A stretch of DNA of 64,000 nucleotides from Paenibacillus stellifer (GTDB taxonomy: Bacteria; Bacillota; Bacilli; Paenibacillales; Paenibacillaceae). Of this stretch, positions 9,014 to 17,507 are shown piece by piece. The DNA is taken from assembly GCF_000758685.1 (NCBI RefSeq), contig NZ_CP009286.1, forward strand, positions 4,122,501 to 4,186,500. Reading direction: 5' to 3'. Each line of letters starts with the position of its first letter. The stretch's first letter is position 1. A program made the translations under genes and the position numbers. The notes below the pieces were generated by a model. It saw only the letters and a program-made list of their open reading frames with translations. It had not been told where the DNA came from and ran no database searches.

Positions 9014-10711
9014 TTATTGCAGCGTCACTCTCGTCTCTTTCTCCGGTTCGTTCGTCGTATAGAAGAACATATGAACCTCCGCTTCACTTCCTTTGAAGCC
9101 TTTGTACACATCAATCGCATGATTGTCTTTTTGCCCGTCGATGCCGTATTTCTGCACTTTCCCCAGCAGCCGCTGGCCGTCTTGCATAATGAAGGTTTGA
9201 TTGACCCCTCCGAACAGGGTATTGTCACTGCTGCTCTCCACATACAGATCGGAGCCCTTCATGTAATAAGTCCAGGTTACCGGGTAACCGCCGATTACGG
9301 CATTCAGATGCCGCTTCTCTTCATCAATTCCCGTAAACCGGAACGCAGTCTGCTGATCCTCGACATAATTAACCTTAAAGACTCCCACCAACACGATATG
9401 GCTGTCTTTCTTGATAATCAGATCTGACGGCATTTCGAACTGGTAGCCTCTATAACCCGGATCACCCTGCACGGCAGAGTAATACGGAGCAGCCTCCAGC
9501 GTCCGTCCATCGATTTCCAGTCTGTATTTCTGATAGGGGAAATTATAAGGAAGCTTGCTGCTTCGAATGCCTACCCGGATTTGGGTCGGGGTAACGACCA
9601 TTTTCTCGACTTTGAGCGCGTTGTTCCCCGGCTCCAGCGGAACATTCAGCGGCGTAATTGTAGTTCCGAACTCCATCTGTTTTTTGCTTAGCGTCATATC
9701 AAAATTCCAGGGCTTGGATACTGACTGCTCAAGCCGCCAATACTGCAATTTGAAGGAGGCTCCCGCAGCCGTGGCGTCTGATGTTTGATAATACTGCTGG
9801 GTTGTGTAATTCCCATGTTCATCCGGCGTCCCGAACATCGATCCAGACAGCTGCTGAACCGCTTCTTCTCCATGAAACAGCGCAATCTGCGGATACGTCC
9901 ATTCCTTGGCCTCAGGACGATCGAATAAAACGGTGGACGCGAAGAGGGTCTTCCCGCTATCCATCCGGAATGTCTGTACGGCAATCTCCTTAATCCCTTC
10001 CTTGCCTACTTTAAAGCTCTGTGACGCGTTCGACGATGGATTCAAGGAAATGTCCTGTTCTCCCAAGCTGTATGCCGTAAGCCCCTCTGCGACCAGCCTT
10101 ACCTTGGCGGTTTCGGTATCCGGCGACCACTCGGTTTCGAAATATCCGTTATAACGGCCTTTCTGCTCATCCCACTGCAGATAATTATATCCTTCACCGA
10201 GTTTATTCCCCTGCTCACTCTCAATGTAGAGATCCCCGAACTTCCAAAAATCCGTCTCCGCCCGTTTGCCTACATCCAGCGTGAACAGGATAACCGTCCG
10301 GTTCTCGTCCACAAATGCCGTTTCAAGATTCAGTTTAATGCCGTTCATGGTCATGGTCTGGCCCAGCTTCTGCCCGAGATTCCGGTCTAGCGCGGACTGG
10401 ATGCCGGGCTTGCCTGTCAGGAGATGTCCCCAGTCCCCATGCACGGCCGCATAGACAGGAGCGGCGATCAGCAGCACGGCGACCGAGGCCGCAATCGTCA
10501 TTTTGCCCCAGCTTCGACCCTTGCGCTGTGTTTCATTGTTTTCTGGTCCAGACCAGCTCCACTTCACGTCCGGCCCTTCTGACATCACGCTGTTCGTCTG
10601 CTCCGTAAGCAGCCGGTCTCGTTCAATCGACTCCCACATTCGGTTAAAATCGGGATAACGGATATTCTCTTCACTTAATTTGAGTGCCGCTAACCGCTCT
10701 GCATCCTTCAC
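9014..10711 (-). CDS. DUF4179 domain-containing membrane protein, probable anti-sigma factor
   Basis: A single-pass membrane protein of about 565 residues: a short cytoplasmic N-terminus, one transmembrane helix (about residues 70-92, MTIAASVAVLLIAAPVYAAV) and a large extracytoplasmic beta-rich region. DUF4179 follows the helix directly, and an Ig-like C-terminal half comes after it. Genes of this type are paired with ECF sigma factors and are thought to act as their membrane anti-sigma partners. The GTG at 10711 has AGGAGG six bases upstream and overlaps the sigma factor's 3' end, indicating coupled translation. An apparent earlier start at 10738 has no ribosome binding site. The sensed signal is unknown. 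Confidence 0.85.
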   Translation of the reverse strand: MKDAERLAALKLSEENIRYPDFNRMWESIERDRLLTEQTNSVMSEGPDVKWSWSGPENNETQRKGRSWGKMTIAASVAVLLIAAPVYAAVHGDWGHLLTGKPGIQSALDRNLGQKLGQTMTMNGIKLNLETAFVDENRTVILFTLDVGKRAETDFWKFGDLYIESEQGNKLGEGYNYLQWDEQKGRYNGYFETEWSPDTETAKVRLVAEGLTAYSLGEQDISLNPSSNASQSFKVGKEGIKEIAVQTFRMDSGKTLFASTVLFDRPEAKEWTYPQIALFHGEEAVQQLSGSMFGTPDEHGNYTTQQYYQTSDATAAGASFKLQYWRLEQSVSKPWNFDMTLSKKQMEFGTTITPLNVPLEPGNNALKVEKMVVTPTQIRVGIRSSKLPYNFPYQKYRLEIDGRTLEAAPYYSAVQGDPGYRGYQFEMPSDLIIKKDSHIVLVGVFKVNYVEDQQTAFRFTGIDEEKRHLNAVIGGYPVTWTYYMKGSDLYVESSSDNTLFGGVNQTFIMQDGQRLLGKVQKYGIDGQKDNHAIDVYKGFKGSEAEVHMFFYTTNEPEKETRVTLQ

Positions 10712-11225
10712 GGGTATCCTCCTCTCTCGCAATCGCACGCTCCTGCTTCTCCAATATGCCCTTTACCTGCCTCAGTCCCTTGTGGAGCCTCGATTTGACC
10801 GTTCCGACCGGAATCGATAGCGTGTCCGCAACTTCCGAGAGTGTCATGTCATGCACAAATCGAAGGACGATAACCGCCCGGACTTTGACGGGAAGCTCCT
10901 TCATCACCTCTGCCCACTCCGACCGGCTTGCCCGCTCTTCCGCCCGCTGCTCCGCCGACAGATCGTTAGCCGGGGCGAACCGGGGCAGATTGGACTCGAT
11001 TTTGAACCGGAAGAGTTTCTTGCGTCTGAGATGGTTCAGGCATCGGTTGACGGCGATCCGGATGAGCCAGGCTCTGTGCTGCCCGATGTTATCGGTCCTG
11101 CTGCGGAAAGCTGTTATAAAAGTATCGTGACATAAATCCTCGGCATCCGCCGGGTCGCGAACCATATACAGGCAGGTTTTGTATACGTCCTTGTTGTAAG
11201 CCTCGAACAATTCCCGGTTATCCAC
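10671..11225 (-). CDS. RNA polymerase sigma factor, ECF family
   Basis: A 184-residue sigma-70 family protein with region 2 (AEDLCHDTFITAFRS, then HRAWLIRIAVNRCLNHLRRKK) and region 4 (VRAVIVLRFVHDMTLSEVADTLSIPVGTVKSRLHKGL), and no regions 1 or 3. The start is GTG with GGGAGG upstream. The 3' end overlaps the DUF4179 gene by about 40 bases, the usual arrangement of an ECF factor and its regulator. Target promoters cannot be deduced; no obvious ECF autoregulatory promoter was recognised upstream. Confidence 0.92.
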   Translation of the reverse strand: MDNRELFEAYNKDVYKTCLYMVRDPADAEDLCHDTFITAFRSRTDNIGQHRAWLIRIAVNRCLNHLRRKKLFRFKIESNLPRFAPANDLSAEQRAEERASRSEWAEVMKELPVKVRAVIVLRFVHDMTLSEVADTLSIPVGTVKSRLHKGLRQVKGILEKQERAIAREEDTREGCRAVSGTQIK

Positions 11226-11645
11226 TGTATCCCTCCCTTTCCCCTTTCTTCACCCTTAAGACAATCGGGAGGCGATAAAGGTTCATTTTTCCTCAAATAC
11301 GTCTTTATGCAAAAAAGAACGGCCCTCAGGTAGTACGCCCGCTTATTGTACTGATTGTTATCTGCTATTATAAAAACATTCTCCTACTCAATGTCTAAAT
11401 CTCGTTACGGTTCGAAAGTAGTCTCACGGACTCTAGAATATTGATACTGGATAAGCCATGCCGAAAAGGTTATATGAAGGAAGTTTAATATTTATTAAAA
11501 AAATATTTACATTATTTAGGATGTTATGTTATTGTTAACCTGTCGACAATATATGGTATTAGTACACTATATTTGAATTTGTGGAATTAATGATTTTTAG
11601 GATGACTGGCCAGCTTCCAAATTCTAAATTGAAGGGAACATTGAA
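11226..11645. other. Intergenic region, A+T-rich from about 11,290 rightward
   Basis: About 420 bases between the divergent sigma factor and the disrupted peptide gene. Composition changes sharply here from the chromosome's moderate G+C to the A+T-rich island. It must hold the promoter of the peptide locus; TATATT at 11567-11572 is a possible -10 but has no convincing -35. No small ORF or RNA gene was recognised. Confidence 0.4.
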
Positions 11646-11688
11646 ATGAACAAGAAAAGATTATTTTCTTCACTTATTGTTGCTACTA

Positions 11689-12515
11689 GGGTGTGTATGC
11701 AAACCTAAGCAAGCCATATCATAATGGAGGCCAGGGACAAAAAAGCCATAAAGGTACACGCCAGCTTATCATAGCGAGTAGCTAGTCGACGATAGTGTTT
11801 TAGTTTATTGAAAAAGCACTCGATCAGATGACGCTCCTTGTAAATCTCACGGTCCCATTCCAGGGGCTTCCGACGATTTTTCTTACTTGGAATCACACAG
11901 GTCGCAGTCTGTTCATCCAATAGACGGCGGATTCGGTTGGTATCGTACGCTCGGTCAGCCAACACTTGCCTTTTCGTTAAGTCCATTTGTTTCAATATCT
12001 CATAACCGGTTACGGAGTCATGACAATGGCCTCCGGTCAGCACAAAGCGCAGTGGGTTGCCCAGCGCGTCAACGACTGCGTGGATTTTGGTTGTTAATCC
12101 GCCCCGGGACCGCCCAATGGCTTGCTTAAGGCCCCCCCTTTTGCGCCCGATCCATGCTGATGGACACGGACAATCGTGGTATCGATCATGACGCTTTCCT
12201 CGTCGGGCTCTGCGGAAACATGCTCCAGAATACGGTCCCAAATACCGGCCATTTGCCAGCGGCGGAATCGACTATAGACGGTAGACCAAGAGCCGAAATA
12301 TTCAGGTAAATCCCGCCAGGGGGCACCTGACCGTGCTACCCACAGCATGGCATTTAGCATTTGACGATGGTCTTTCGGGGGTCTCCCTCCTTGTGGTTTT
12401 CTCTCCGGCGGTAGCAGGTCCTTAATGGCTTCCCATTGGTCGTCACGGATTTCATATCGATTCATCATACCTATGATTTACCCATTTTATGGGGTCATAG
12501 TTTGCATACAGGCCC
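11689..12515 (-). mobile_element. IS5-family insertion sequence (IS427-like), 827 bp
   Basis: Terminal inverted repeats GGGTGTGTATGCAAAC (left) and GGGCCTGTATGCAAAC (right, reverse complement) match at 14 of 16 positions. A TA duplication flanks the element at 11687-11688 and 12516-12517. Length, two overlapping transposase frames and the TA target fit the IS427 group of IS5. It lies inside the signal peptide codons of the peptide precursor, in the opposite orientation. Confidence 0.9.
11705..12468 (-). CDS. IS5-family transposase made by -1 frameshift (OrfA 12468-12094, OrfB to 11705)
   Basis: OrfA (124 residues, starting MMNRYEIRDDQWEAIKDLLP) holds the DUF4096-type N-terminal domain and the first catalytic Asp (MIDTTIVRVHQHG). 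OrfB supplies the DDE remainder: VLADRAYDTN with the second Asp and KERHLIECFFNKLKHYRRLATRYDK with the Glu. The frames overlap at AAAA followed by seven G (12132-12138). Reading one base back there joins SGAKGG to LKQAIGRSRGG, giving a full-length fused transposase of about 254 residues. Apart from the shift it shows no damage, so the element may be active. Confidence 0.88.
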
Positions 12516-12929
12516 TAGTATTATCTTAACAGCGGTTCCTATGAGTTCATTTGCTGCTCAAAGTGATGAAAAAAGCGCTTCAGGTGGTTGGAGTGAAAAA
12601 GATGGTTACTATGTCGATGCTTCTTCCTCCTCAGCAGATCTTGGCTTCAGTACGCGTGGGGTTCCAGTGGCATCTTCGCCTGAGGTTCATACAGGAGAAG
12701 TGCAAAATACTTACGGTGGGCATGATGTGCTTATGGAAAGAGTACATGGATATACAGCTTGGGAGGGAAAATATCACTATACTCGTGCTCGTTTTGAAAG
12801 TCAACTCGGCAGCGGTGTGGTCGGAGACAGTAATCGAGTGTATGGAACAAATGTCACTAATGCTTACGGTGGATGGGTAACTGATCGTTGGGGTTATGTT
12901 GCAGTTACCAATTGGGGAAGTTAACAATT

Positions 12930-12980
12930 AGGAGGGAAAGAGAGATAATCTAAAGATTATCTCTCTTTCAAAATTACATG
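12930..12980 (+). promoter_or_regulatory. Perfect 15-bp hairpin between a Shine-Dalgarno sequence and the start codon
   Basis: AGGAGG (12930-12935) is followed at once by GAAAGAGAGATAATC, loop TAAA and GATTATCTCTCTTTC (12936-12969), then eight bases and the ATG at 12978. No other ribosome binding site serves that ATG. If the hairpin folds, AGGAGG is brought to an effective spacing of eight bases. It lacks a U-tract, so it is a poor intrinsic terminator. It may set the ratio of precursor to membrane protein or protect the precursor mRNA. Confidence 0.6.
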
Positions 12981-13928
12981 CAGAAAATATATTTCAAAAG
13001 TAATCATAACTACATTTTTTGTAGTGTTGTGGTGTTTATTTATTTTTTAACAATTTCAACATGTTGGTTATACTCTTATTTTAATTATGAAAATATGATA
13101 AACAACGGGTATGTAAGTAACAAATCGATCTCGTTTAAAATGGAGAGAATGGAGAGAATCGCAGATGAAAATATTTCAAACTTTATTTTAATGCAATATG
13201 ATAGCTCAACTCCAAACATCAAATATGTACAAATTAAAGGAAATATTAAGCTACCTCCAATCTCGTACACGAAAAAGACAGGTTTAGATGAAAAAAAAAA
13301 GGTTGCTATTATTGGTACTTCTGTTGATGAACATCTTATTCCTAATGAATATGAGGTTGTCGGTTATTTTAATACTCCACGTTCGTATAAATTAAAAGCA
13401 GAGTCTTGGTTAATTAGTGCCGAAAATATAGATATGAATAATGGTAATAATTTTATTTTTTCTTCTCCAAGTTCAAATGCGAAAGAGAAGCTTTACTTTT
13501 ATCTAGGTGTAAAAAATATCGAAGAAATATCATTACAGAAGTATGGTACATATTCATTACGTTCTAATAAGCTAATTAAGACAACAATATATTTGGTGAT
13601 TATTTTTTTTGTTATCCTTTCTACTTTGCTTATTTACATTTGGGCAAATAGTGATAGAAAACTTATTACAGTATCTTATATTTCAGGACATTCCTATCTG
13701 CGAATAGTAAAAACAATATTTAAATATAAATTATCCCCATTTATAACAATGTCAACAATTGTGTTGATTTTTTCAGTGCTTTCTAACACCTATTATTTGG
13801 GATTATGGGATAATGTTTGGCTCTATTATACTTTTATTTTATATGCATATCTTTTTCTTATTGTTCTTATAACACACGTATTTACAGTGATAAAATATTC
13901 GCTTCAAAGAGGAGGCAGAAGATTTTGA
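12978..13928 (+). CDS. Bacteriocin-associated membrane protein, first half (FtsX/MacB-like)
   Basis: A 316-residue membrane protein with one helix near the N-terminus (residues about 13-33), an extracytoplasmic domain (35-195), and three helices (about 200-222, 252-275, 283-310). This is one FtsX/MacB-type half: helix, periplasmic-core-like domain, three helices. In the lactococcin-972 group a single bacteriocin-associated integral membrane protein (TIGR01654-type) combines two such halves; here they are separate genes. It probably acts with the ABC ATPase in immunity or export. It is A+T-rich and overlaps the next gene by four bases. The ATG has no adjacent ribosome binding site and may rely on the upstream hairpin. 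Confidence 0.7.
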   Translation: MQKIYFKSNHNYIFCSVVVFIYFLTISTCWLYSYFNYENMINNGYVSNKSISFKMERMERIADENISNFILMQYDSSTPNIKYVQIKGNIKLPPISYTKKTGLDEKKKVAIIGTSVDEHLIPNEYEVVGYFNTPRSYKLKAESWLISAENIDMNNGNNFIFSSPSSNAKEKLYFYLGVKNIEEISLQKYGTYSLRSNKLIKTTIYLVIIFFVILSTLLIYIWANSDRKLITVSYISGHSYLRIVKTIFKYKLSPFITMSTIVLIFSVLSNTYYLGLWDNVWLYYTFILYAYLFLIVLITHVFTVIKYSLQRGGRRF

Positions 13929-14610
13929 AGTTTGTTCAGCATGTATTATTTAAGCAAACCAAAATCCTTTTCTTTACTTTAATTGTGGTCTCTTTTTGCT
14001 TTTGCATCTTAGTATTCCAATTAATCACAAATCTTAATCAAGCTAATTTGGAAGTCCGCACTACTAATAATTATAAGGATAAAAACTTATATATATTATC
14101 TGATTCTTTATACGATGAAAAAGAAACTGAATTTTTTTCAAACATGAATAGTATGGACATTTTGAAAAGTTTTTCAACGGAACTATCAAAAAAACAAACT
14201 TTCGACTATTATAATGCAATTTGGCAACCAATTGAAGTTTCTGATTTCAAAGGTGATATTCATTTTGATGCTTATTATGAAAATGGCTTTAACCAACCTG
14301 CATATAATATTAATGGTTTGAGTTATCGAACTATTAAATCAGTTCAATTAAATAAAATAGTATTTGATTCAAATAACATACAGTTAAGCGAAGGCGAGTT
14401 ATTCACAGATACAGATTTTATTTATAATGATAAAAAAAAACAGATCCCTATAATACTGGGAGCAGATTATAGAGGGATTTATAAACCTGGAGACAGTTTT
14501 AATATTCTATATTATCAACGACCTTTTGAAGGGATAGTTAAGGGAGTCTTGCCGCCATCTCAAAAAATACTTACTAAATCTGAGCCCGAACTTTTTTTAG
14601 ACACTTATAT

Positions 14611-16051
14611 GAGCATTTTGCATTAATCTAAGCCCTTGTTACACAAAGCAATTTTGAGCATAAAAAAGGACTTCACCCCAACTTGGAGAAGTTTTCAAGT
14701 GACCAAACGAGAAAACCCAAGGGAGTGAAGTCACTATGTATATTCTCCAAGAAAGTCTATTTTCCTTTGAAGAGCTTCAAAAAATCGAATCGAAAGAGCG
14801 ATTGCCCATCTTTTTCAGCGCTTTGGACCTGCGACCTTACGCAAGAGAATTGAGAAATCCCTCACCCCGAGGAGCAGACGGACACTGTCGTCAAGGCATT
14901 CTTCGCGCGCTACTCGCAGCTCCTTTAGAGAATATCGATACGTTCACCGGCCTAGCGCGCAGACTAAAGTTTGACCTCCGTTTCCGTTACCAATGTGGGC
15001 TTCGACTGGATATCCCCGCTCCTTCGATTTCTACATTAAGTCGAGTCTTTGCCGAGTTGACTGGCAAAGGCCTTGCCAAGCAGTTGTTTGAGGATCTTGT
15101 GACTCAGTGCCAAGAAGCTGGAATCATCGACGGAACTCATGTCGCTATCGACAGCGCCGCTATTCACGCTTACGAGAAAAAGGAACCCAAGCGAAAAAGT
15201 GAACTCACCGGCAATGCCAACTGGGGTGCCAAGTTTGACACCTTTGGCAACAAAGTCAAGTGGTTTGGCTATAAGTTGCATCTGGCCGTCGATGCCAAAA
15301 GTGAACTTCCCATGGCGCTCAAGGTGACCTCTGCCCATGTGAACGACGGAGACGAAGGGCCTGCACTCATGACGACTGTCGCTGCGAAATCTAAAGTGAA
15401 ATTCTTCATGCTGGATGCGGGCTACGACCAAATAAAAAACTACGAGGCCGCCCGGAACGTCAAGGCGCAAGCCATTATTCCGCTGAATCCACGGAATGAA
15501 AAGGAACCGCCAGCGGGGATTACCCGCAAAGGCACGCCCTGTTGTTCGATGGGATTTCCCATGACGTATTGGGGACAGGAAAAGGTGCATTTAAAATTCC
15601 GTTGTCCACATGCGACAGGTCAAGTGGATTGTCCTTTGGGCATGGCCGCTTGTTCGTCCTCCAATTATGGAATGGTGGTTAAAATCAACAGTCAAACGGA
15701 TCTCCGGCGTTATGCGCTACCGCATCGGGAAAGCCGAGGCTGGAAGGAACTTTACAATAAACGAACCAGTGTAGAACGCTGCAATTCTCGAATGAAGACC
15801 TATTTAACTGCAGACCAGCTTCACGTCTGGGGGATTCAAAAAGTGACAACTCACCAATATTTAAATGCGATTGTGTTACTTGCCTCTGCGCTTGCCATTG
15901 CGAAGCAACGAGTACAGAACGCCGCTTAAAAACTTCCGATTCATTGAAATTCTGTCCGTCTGTCTATTTTTCACTCCACTCTCACAACACTGAGATTTCG
16001 TTGTAACCTAACTTTGACTTTAAATCAAAATATGAATTATGCAAAATGCTC
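14611..16051 (+). mobile_element. DDE-transposase insertion sequence, 1441 bp, with ATAT target duplication
   Basis: Inverted ends GAGCATTTTGCAT are identical for 13 bases and are flanked by ATAT at 14607-14610 and 16052-16055. One transposase gene fills the element. It interrupts the second membrane gene of the bacteriocin-type locus in the same orientation. Family is uncertain: IS1182-like or another IS4/IS5-related DDE group. Confidence 0.85.
14736..15929 (+). CDS. DDE transposase of the 1441-bp IS
   Basis: A 397-residue transposase with DDE_Tnp_1-like organisation. The N-terminal domain includes RQGILRALLAAPLENIDTFT and PSISTLSRVF. The catalytic core has HVAIDSAAIHAY (first Asp), FFMLDAGYD (second Asp) and YNKRTSVERCNSRMKTYL (Glu). 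A cysteine-containing insert (RCPHATGQVDCPLGMAAC) precedes the last motif. It looks complete and undamaged. Its codon use and base composition are unlike the A+T-rich genes around it, as expected for a separately acquired element. Confidence 0.88.
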   Translation: MYILQESLFSFEELQKIESKERLPIFFSALDLRPYARELRNPSPRGADGHCRQGILRALLAAPLENIDTFTGLARRLKFDLRFRYQCGLRLDIPAPSISTLSRVFAELTGKGLAKQLFEDLVTQCQEAGIIDGTHVAIDSAAIHAYEKKEPKRKSELTGNANWGAKFDTFGNKVKWFGYKLHLAVDAKSELPMALKVTSAHVNDGDEGPALMTTVAAKSKVKFFMLDAGYDQIKNYEAARNVKAQAIIPLNPRNEKEPPAGITRKGTPCCSMGFPMTYWGQEKVHLKFRCPHATGQVDCPLGMAACSSSNYGMVVKINSQTDLRRYALPHRESRGWKELYNKRTSVERCNSRMKTYLTADQLHVWGIQKVTTHQYLNAIVLLASALAIAKQRVQNAA

Positions 16052-16649
16052 ATATAATTATGCCTTTAATGACGTTTGATAATGACGTTGATCTGAATAG
16101 TAATGGGGTTTTTGTTAGAGCATCATTATTGAGTCAAATTAATGGGATGATTATCTCAGACTTATCTCCATTGCAAATAAGAAAAGAACTATCCAACATC
16201 TCTCTTGAATCAAATTTTAACGATTATCAAATAATTGGAGCTAACAGTGTGGCAATAAATGCTTTAGTGAAAATGACAGAAGCCAACAGAAACATATTGT
16301 ACATATTTTCAGGTATTACAGGAACAATTACTATTACACTTTTCTTGTGGTCTATTAATGCAAGCATAAAAAAGAATTTTGATATATATAAAGTATTGTT
16401 AATCTCAGGTGCAAGTATGTCTCAGCTATCCAAAGTTACTCGAAATCAGTTCATGGTATGCTTTGGGTTAAGTAGTTTAATCCCCTTAGTTCTGATTTTC
16501 TCTTTAATCAACAATTCAAGTAACATTATTATTATTTATTTTTTAGTTATTTTGATTATTTTCGTTCTTTTTACTTATATCATTCATTATTTTACTAGAC
16601 ATATATTTAAAAGATTAGATATCATACAACACTTGAAAGGCTGATCTAG

Positions 16650-17312
16650 ATGACTCTTTTGATAAAAAATATTAAGAAGCAATATAAAGAGAAATTAATA
16701 TTCGAGAATGTTTCATTGACGGTAAAGCCTAGTCAAATTATTGCATTGAAAGGAAAGAGTGGTACAGGGAAGAGTACATTATTGAATATATTGGCTGGAT
16801 TAGAAAAACCGACCTCAGGAGATATCATTTTAAATGAGAGTTCCTTTGCTCAGAAGAGTTTAAATGAACTTAGTTCAATACGTGCTGAAAATATCGGTTA
16901 TGTTTCTCAATTTAATCCTATGATACCTAAGTTAACAGCTTTACAAAATATAACGGTACCATTGTGGCTTAATAAAAAGAAAAAAAATGAAATTAATACA
17001 CAAAACCGCATTAAACATTTTGCGCAATTATTACAAGTTGAGCAACTTCTTGATAAAAAAATAGAAAAGCTATCTGGCGGCGAATTACAGCGCATTGGTA
17101 TTATTCGTGCCTTAATAAATGAACCAAAATTAATTATAGCAGATGAACCAACAGCTTCGTTAGACGATGAAGCAGCGTCATTGGTTCTTGAATGTTTTAA
17201 TGAAATAAAGGGCAATGGTACCATTATACTGCTCGCTACACATAATATAAATATTGCATCTTTATGTGATTGTACATATTTATTAACGAAAAATGGATTA
17301 GTTACCAGTTGA
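16650..17312 (+). CDS. ABC transporter ATP-binding protein, bacteriocin export/immunity type
   Basis: A 220-residue ABC ATPase of the LolD/MacB class with Walker A GKSGTGKST (about residues 35-43), Q-loop GYVSQFNP, signature LSGGELQRIGIIRAL, Walker B LIIADEPTASLD and H-loop ATHN. It starts five bases past the membrane gene's stop and completes the three-part locus. Its expected partners are the two FtsX/MacB-like membrane proteins. ATPases of this class in lactococcin-972-group loci (TIGR03608-type) are linked to export or self-immunity. It is intact, but its second membrane partner is broken. Confidence 0.85.
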   Translation: MTLLIKNIKKQYKEKLIFENVSLTVKPSQIIALKGKSGTGKSTLLNILAGLEKPTSGDIILNESSFAQKSLNELSSIRAENIGYVSQFNPMIPKLTALQNITVPLWLNKKKKNEINTQNRIKHFAQLLQVEQLLDKKIEKLSGGELQRIGIIRALINEPKLIIADEPTASLDDEAASLVLECFNEIKGNGTIILLATHNINIASLCDCTYLLTKNGLVTS

Positions 17313-17507
17313 TTTAAAGATGCCGGAAATCAATAGGAATTATCTTAACTCATGCGAGCGTATCCTTAACACGATTCATCGGCTTATCAGGAGTAAACAA
17401 ACGGCACAGGGCTCTTCCCCATGCCGTTTCGCTTTCATTTCTACTGCGGGTCTTGATCTTAGAGCTTAACTTAATGACATTGGCCCTCAGGCCGCCCTCT
17501 TCGTCTT

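Larger units (their letters stand above)
11646..12924 (+). pseudogene. Secreted bacteriocin-like peptide precursor, signal peptide split by an IS5-type element
   Basis: ATG at 11646 (GAAGGG upstream) opens MNKKRLFSSLIVAT, and after the insertion the frame resumes at 12518 with SIILTAVPMSSFAAQ. Removing 11689-12515 and one copy of the TA target gives an uninterrupted 149-residue protein with a classical signal peptide (cleavage after SFA). A Gly/Ser/Tyr/Trp-rich mature part of about 120 residues follows, beginning ASGGWSEKDGYY and ending in TDRWGYVAVTNWGS. The next genes encode an FtsX/MacB-like membrane protein and an ABC ATPase, the lactococcin-972-group layout. The mature sequence only weakly recalls that peptide family (GGW near its start, aromatic C-terminus). 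As found, an ATG inside the element (12436) reads in frame into the remainder. Confidence 0.75.
13925..16644 (+). pseudogene. Bacteriocin-associated membrane protein, second half, split by a DDE-type IS
   Basis: The TTG at 13925 has GAGGAGG upstream and overlaps the previous gene's TGA. The frame runs through an N-terminal helix (FFTLIVVSFCFCILVFQL) and an extracytoplasmic domain to LFLDTY. The element at 14611 then adds stray codons and a stop at 14626. Beyond the element the frame continues from 16056 (IIMPLMTFDNDV) with three further helices, ending at 16644. Removing 14611-16051 plus one ATAT copy restores 424 continuous codons with the same helix-domain-three-helix plan as the first half. 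The gene is therefore inactivated; an ATG at 16039 within the element end could start a truncated C-terminal piece. Confidence 0.82.

Noticed and set aside
12936..12969. Intrinsic terminator after the peptide gene
   Set aside because: The stem is strong but no U-tract follows; the sequence after it is AAAATTAC. A translational or mRNA-stability role fits better.
14607..14611. TATA rather than ATAT as the target duplication of the second IS
   Set aside because: TATA also flanks the ends, but removing one copy gives a frameshift and early stop, whereas ATAT restores a 424-codon frame.
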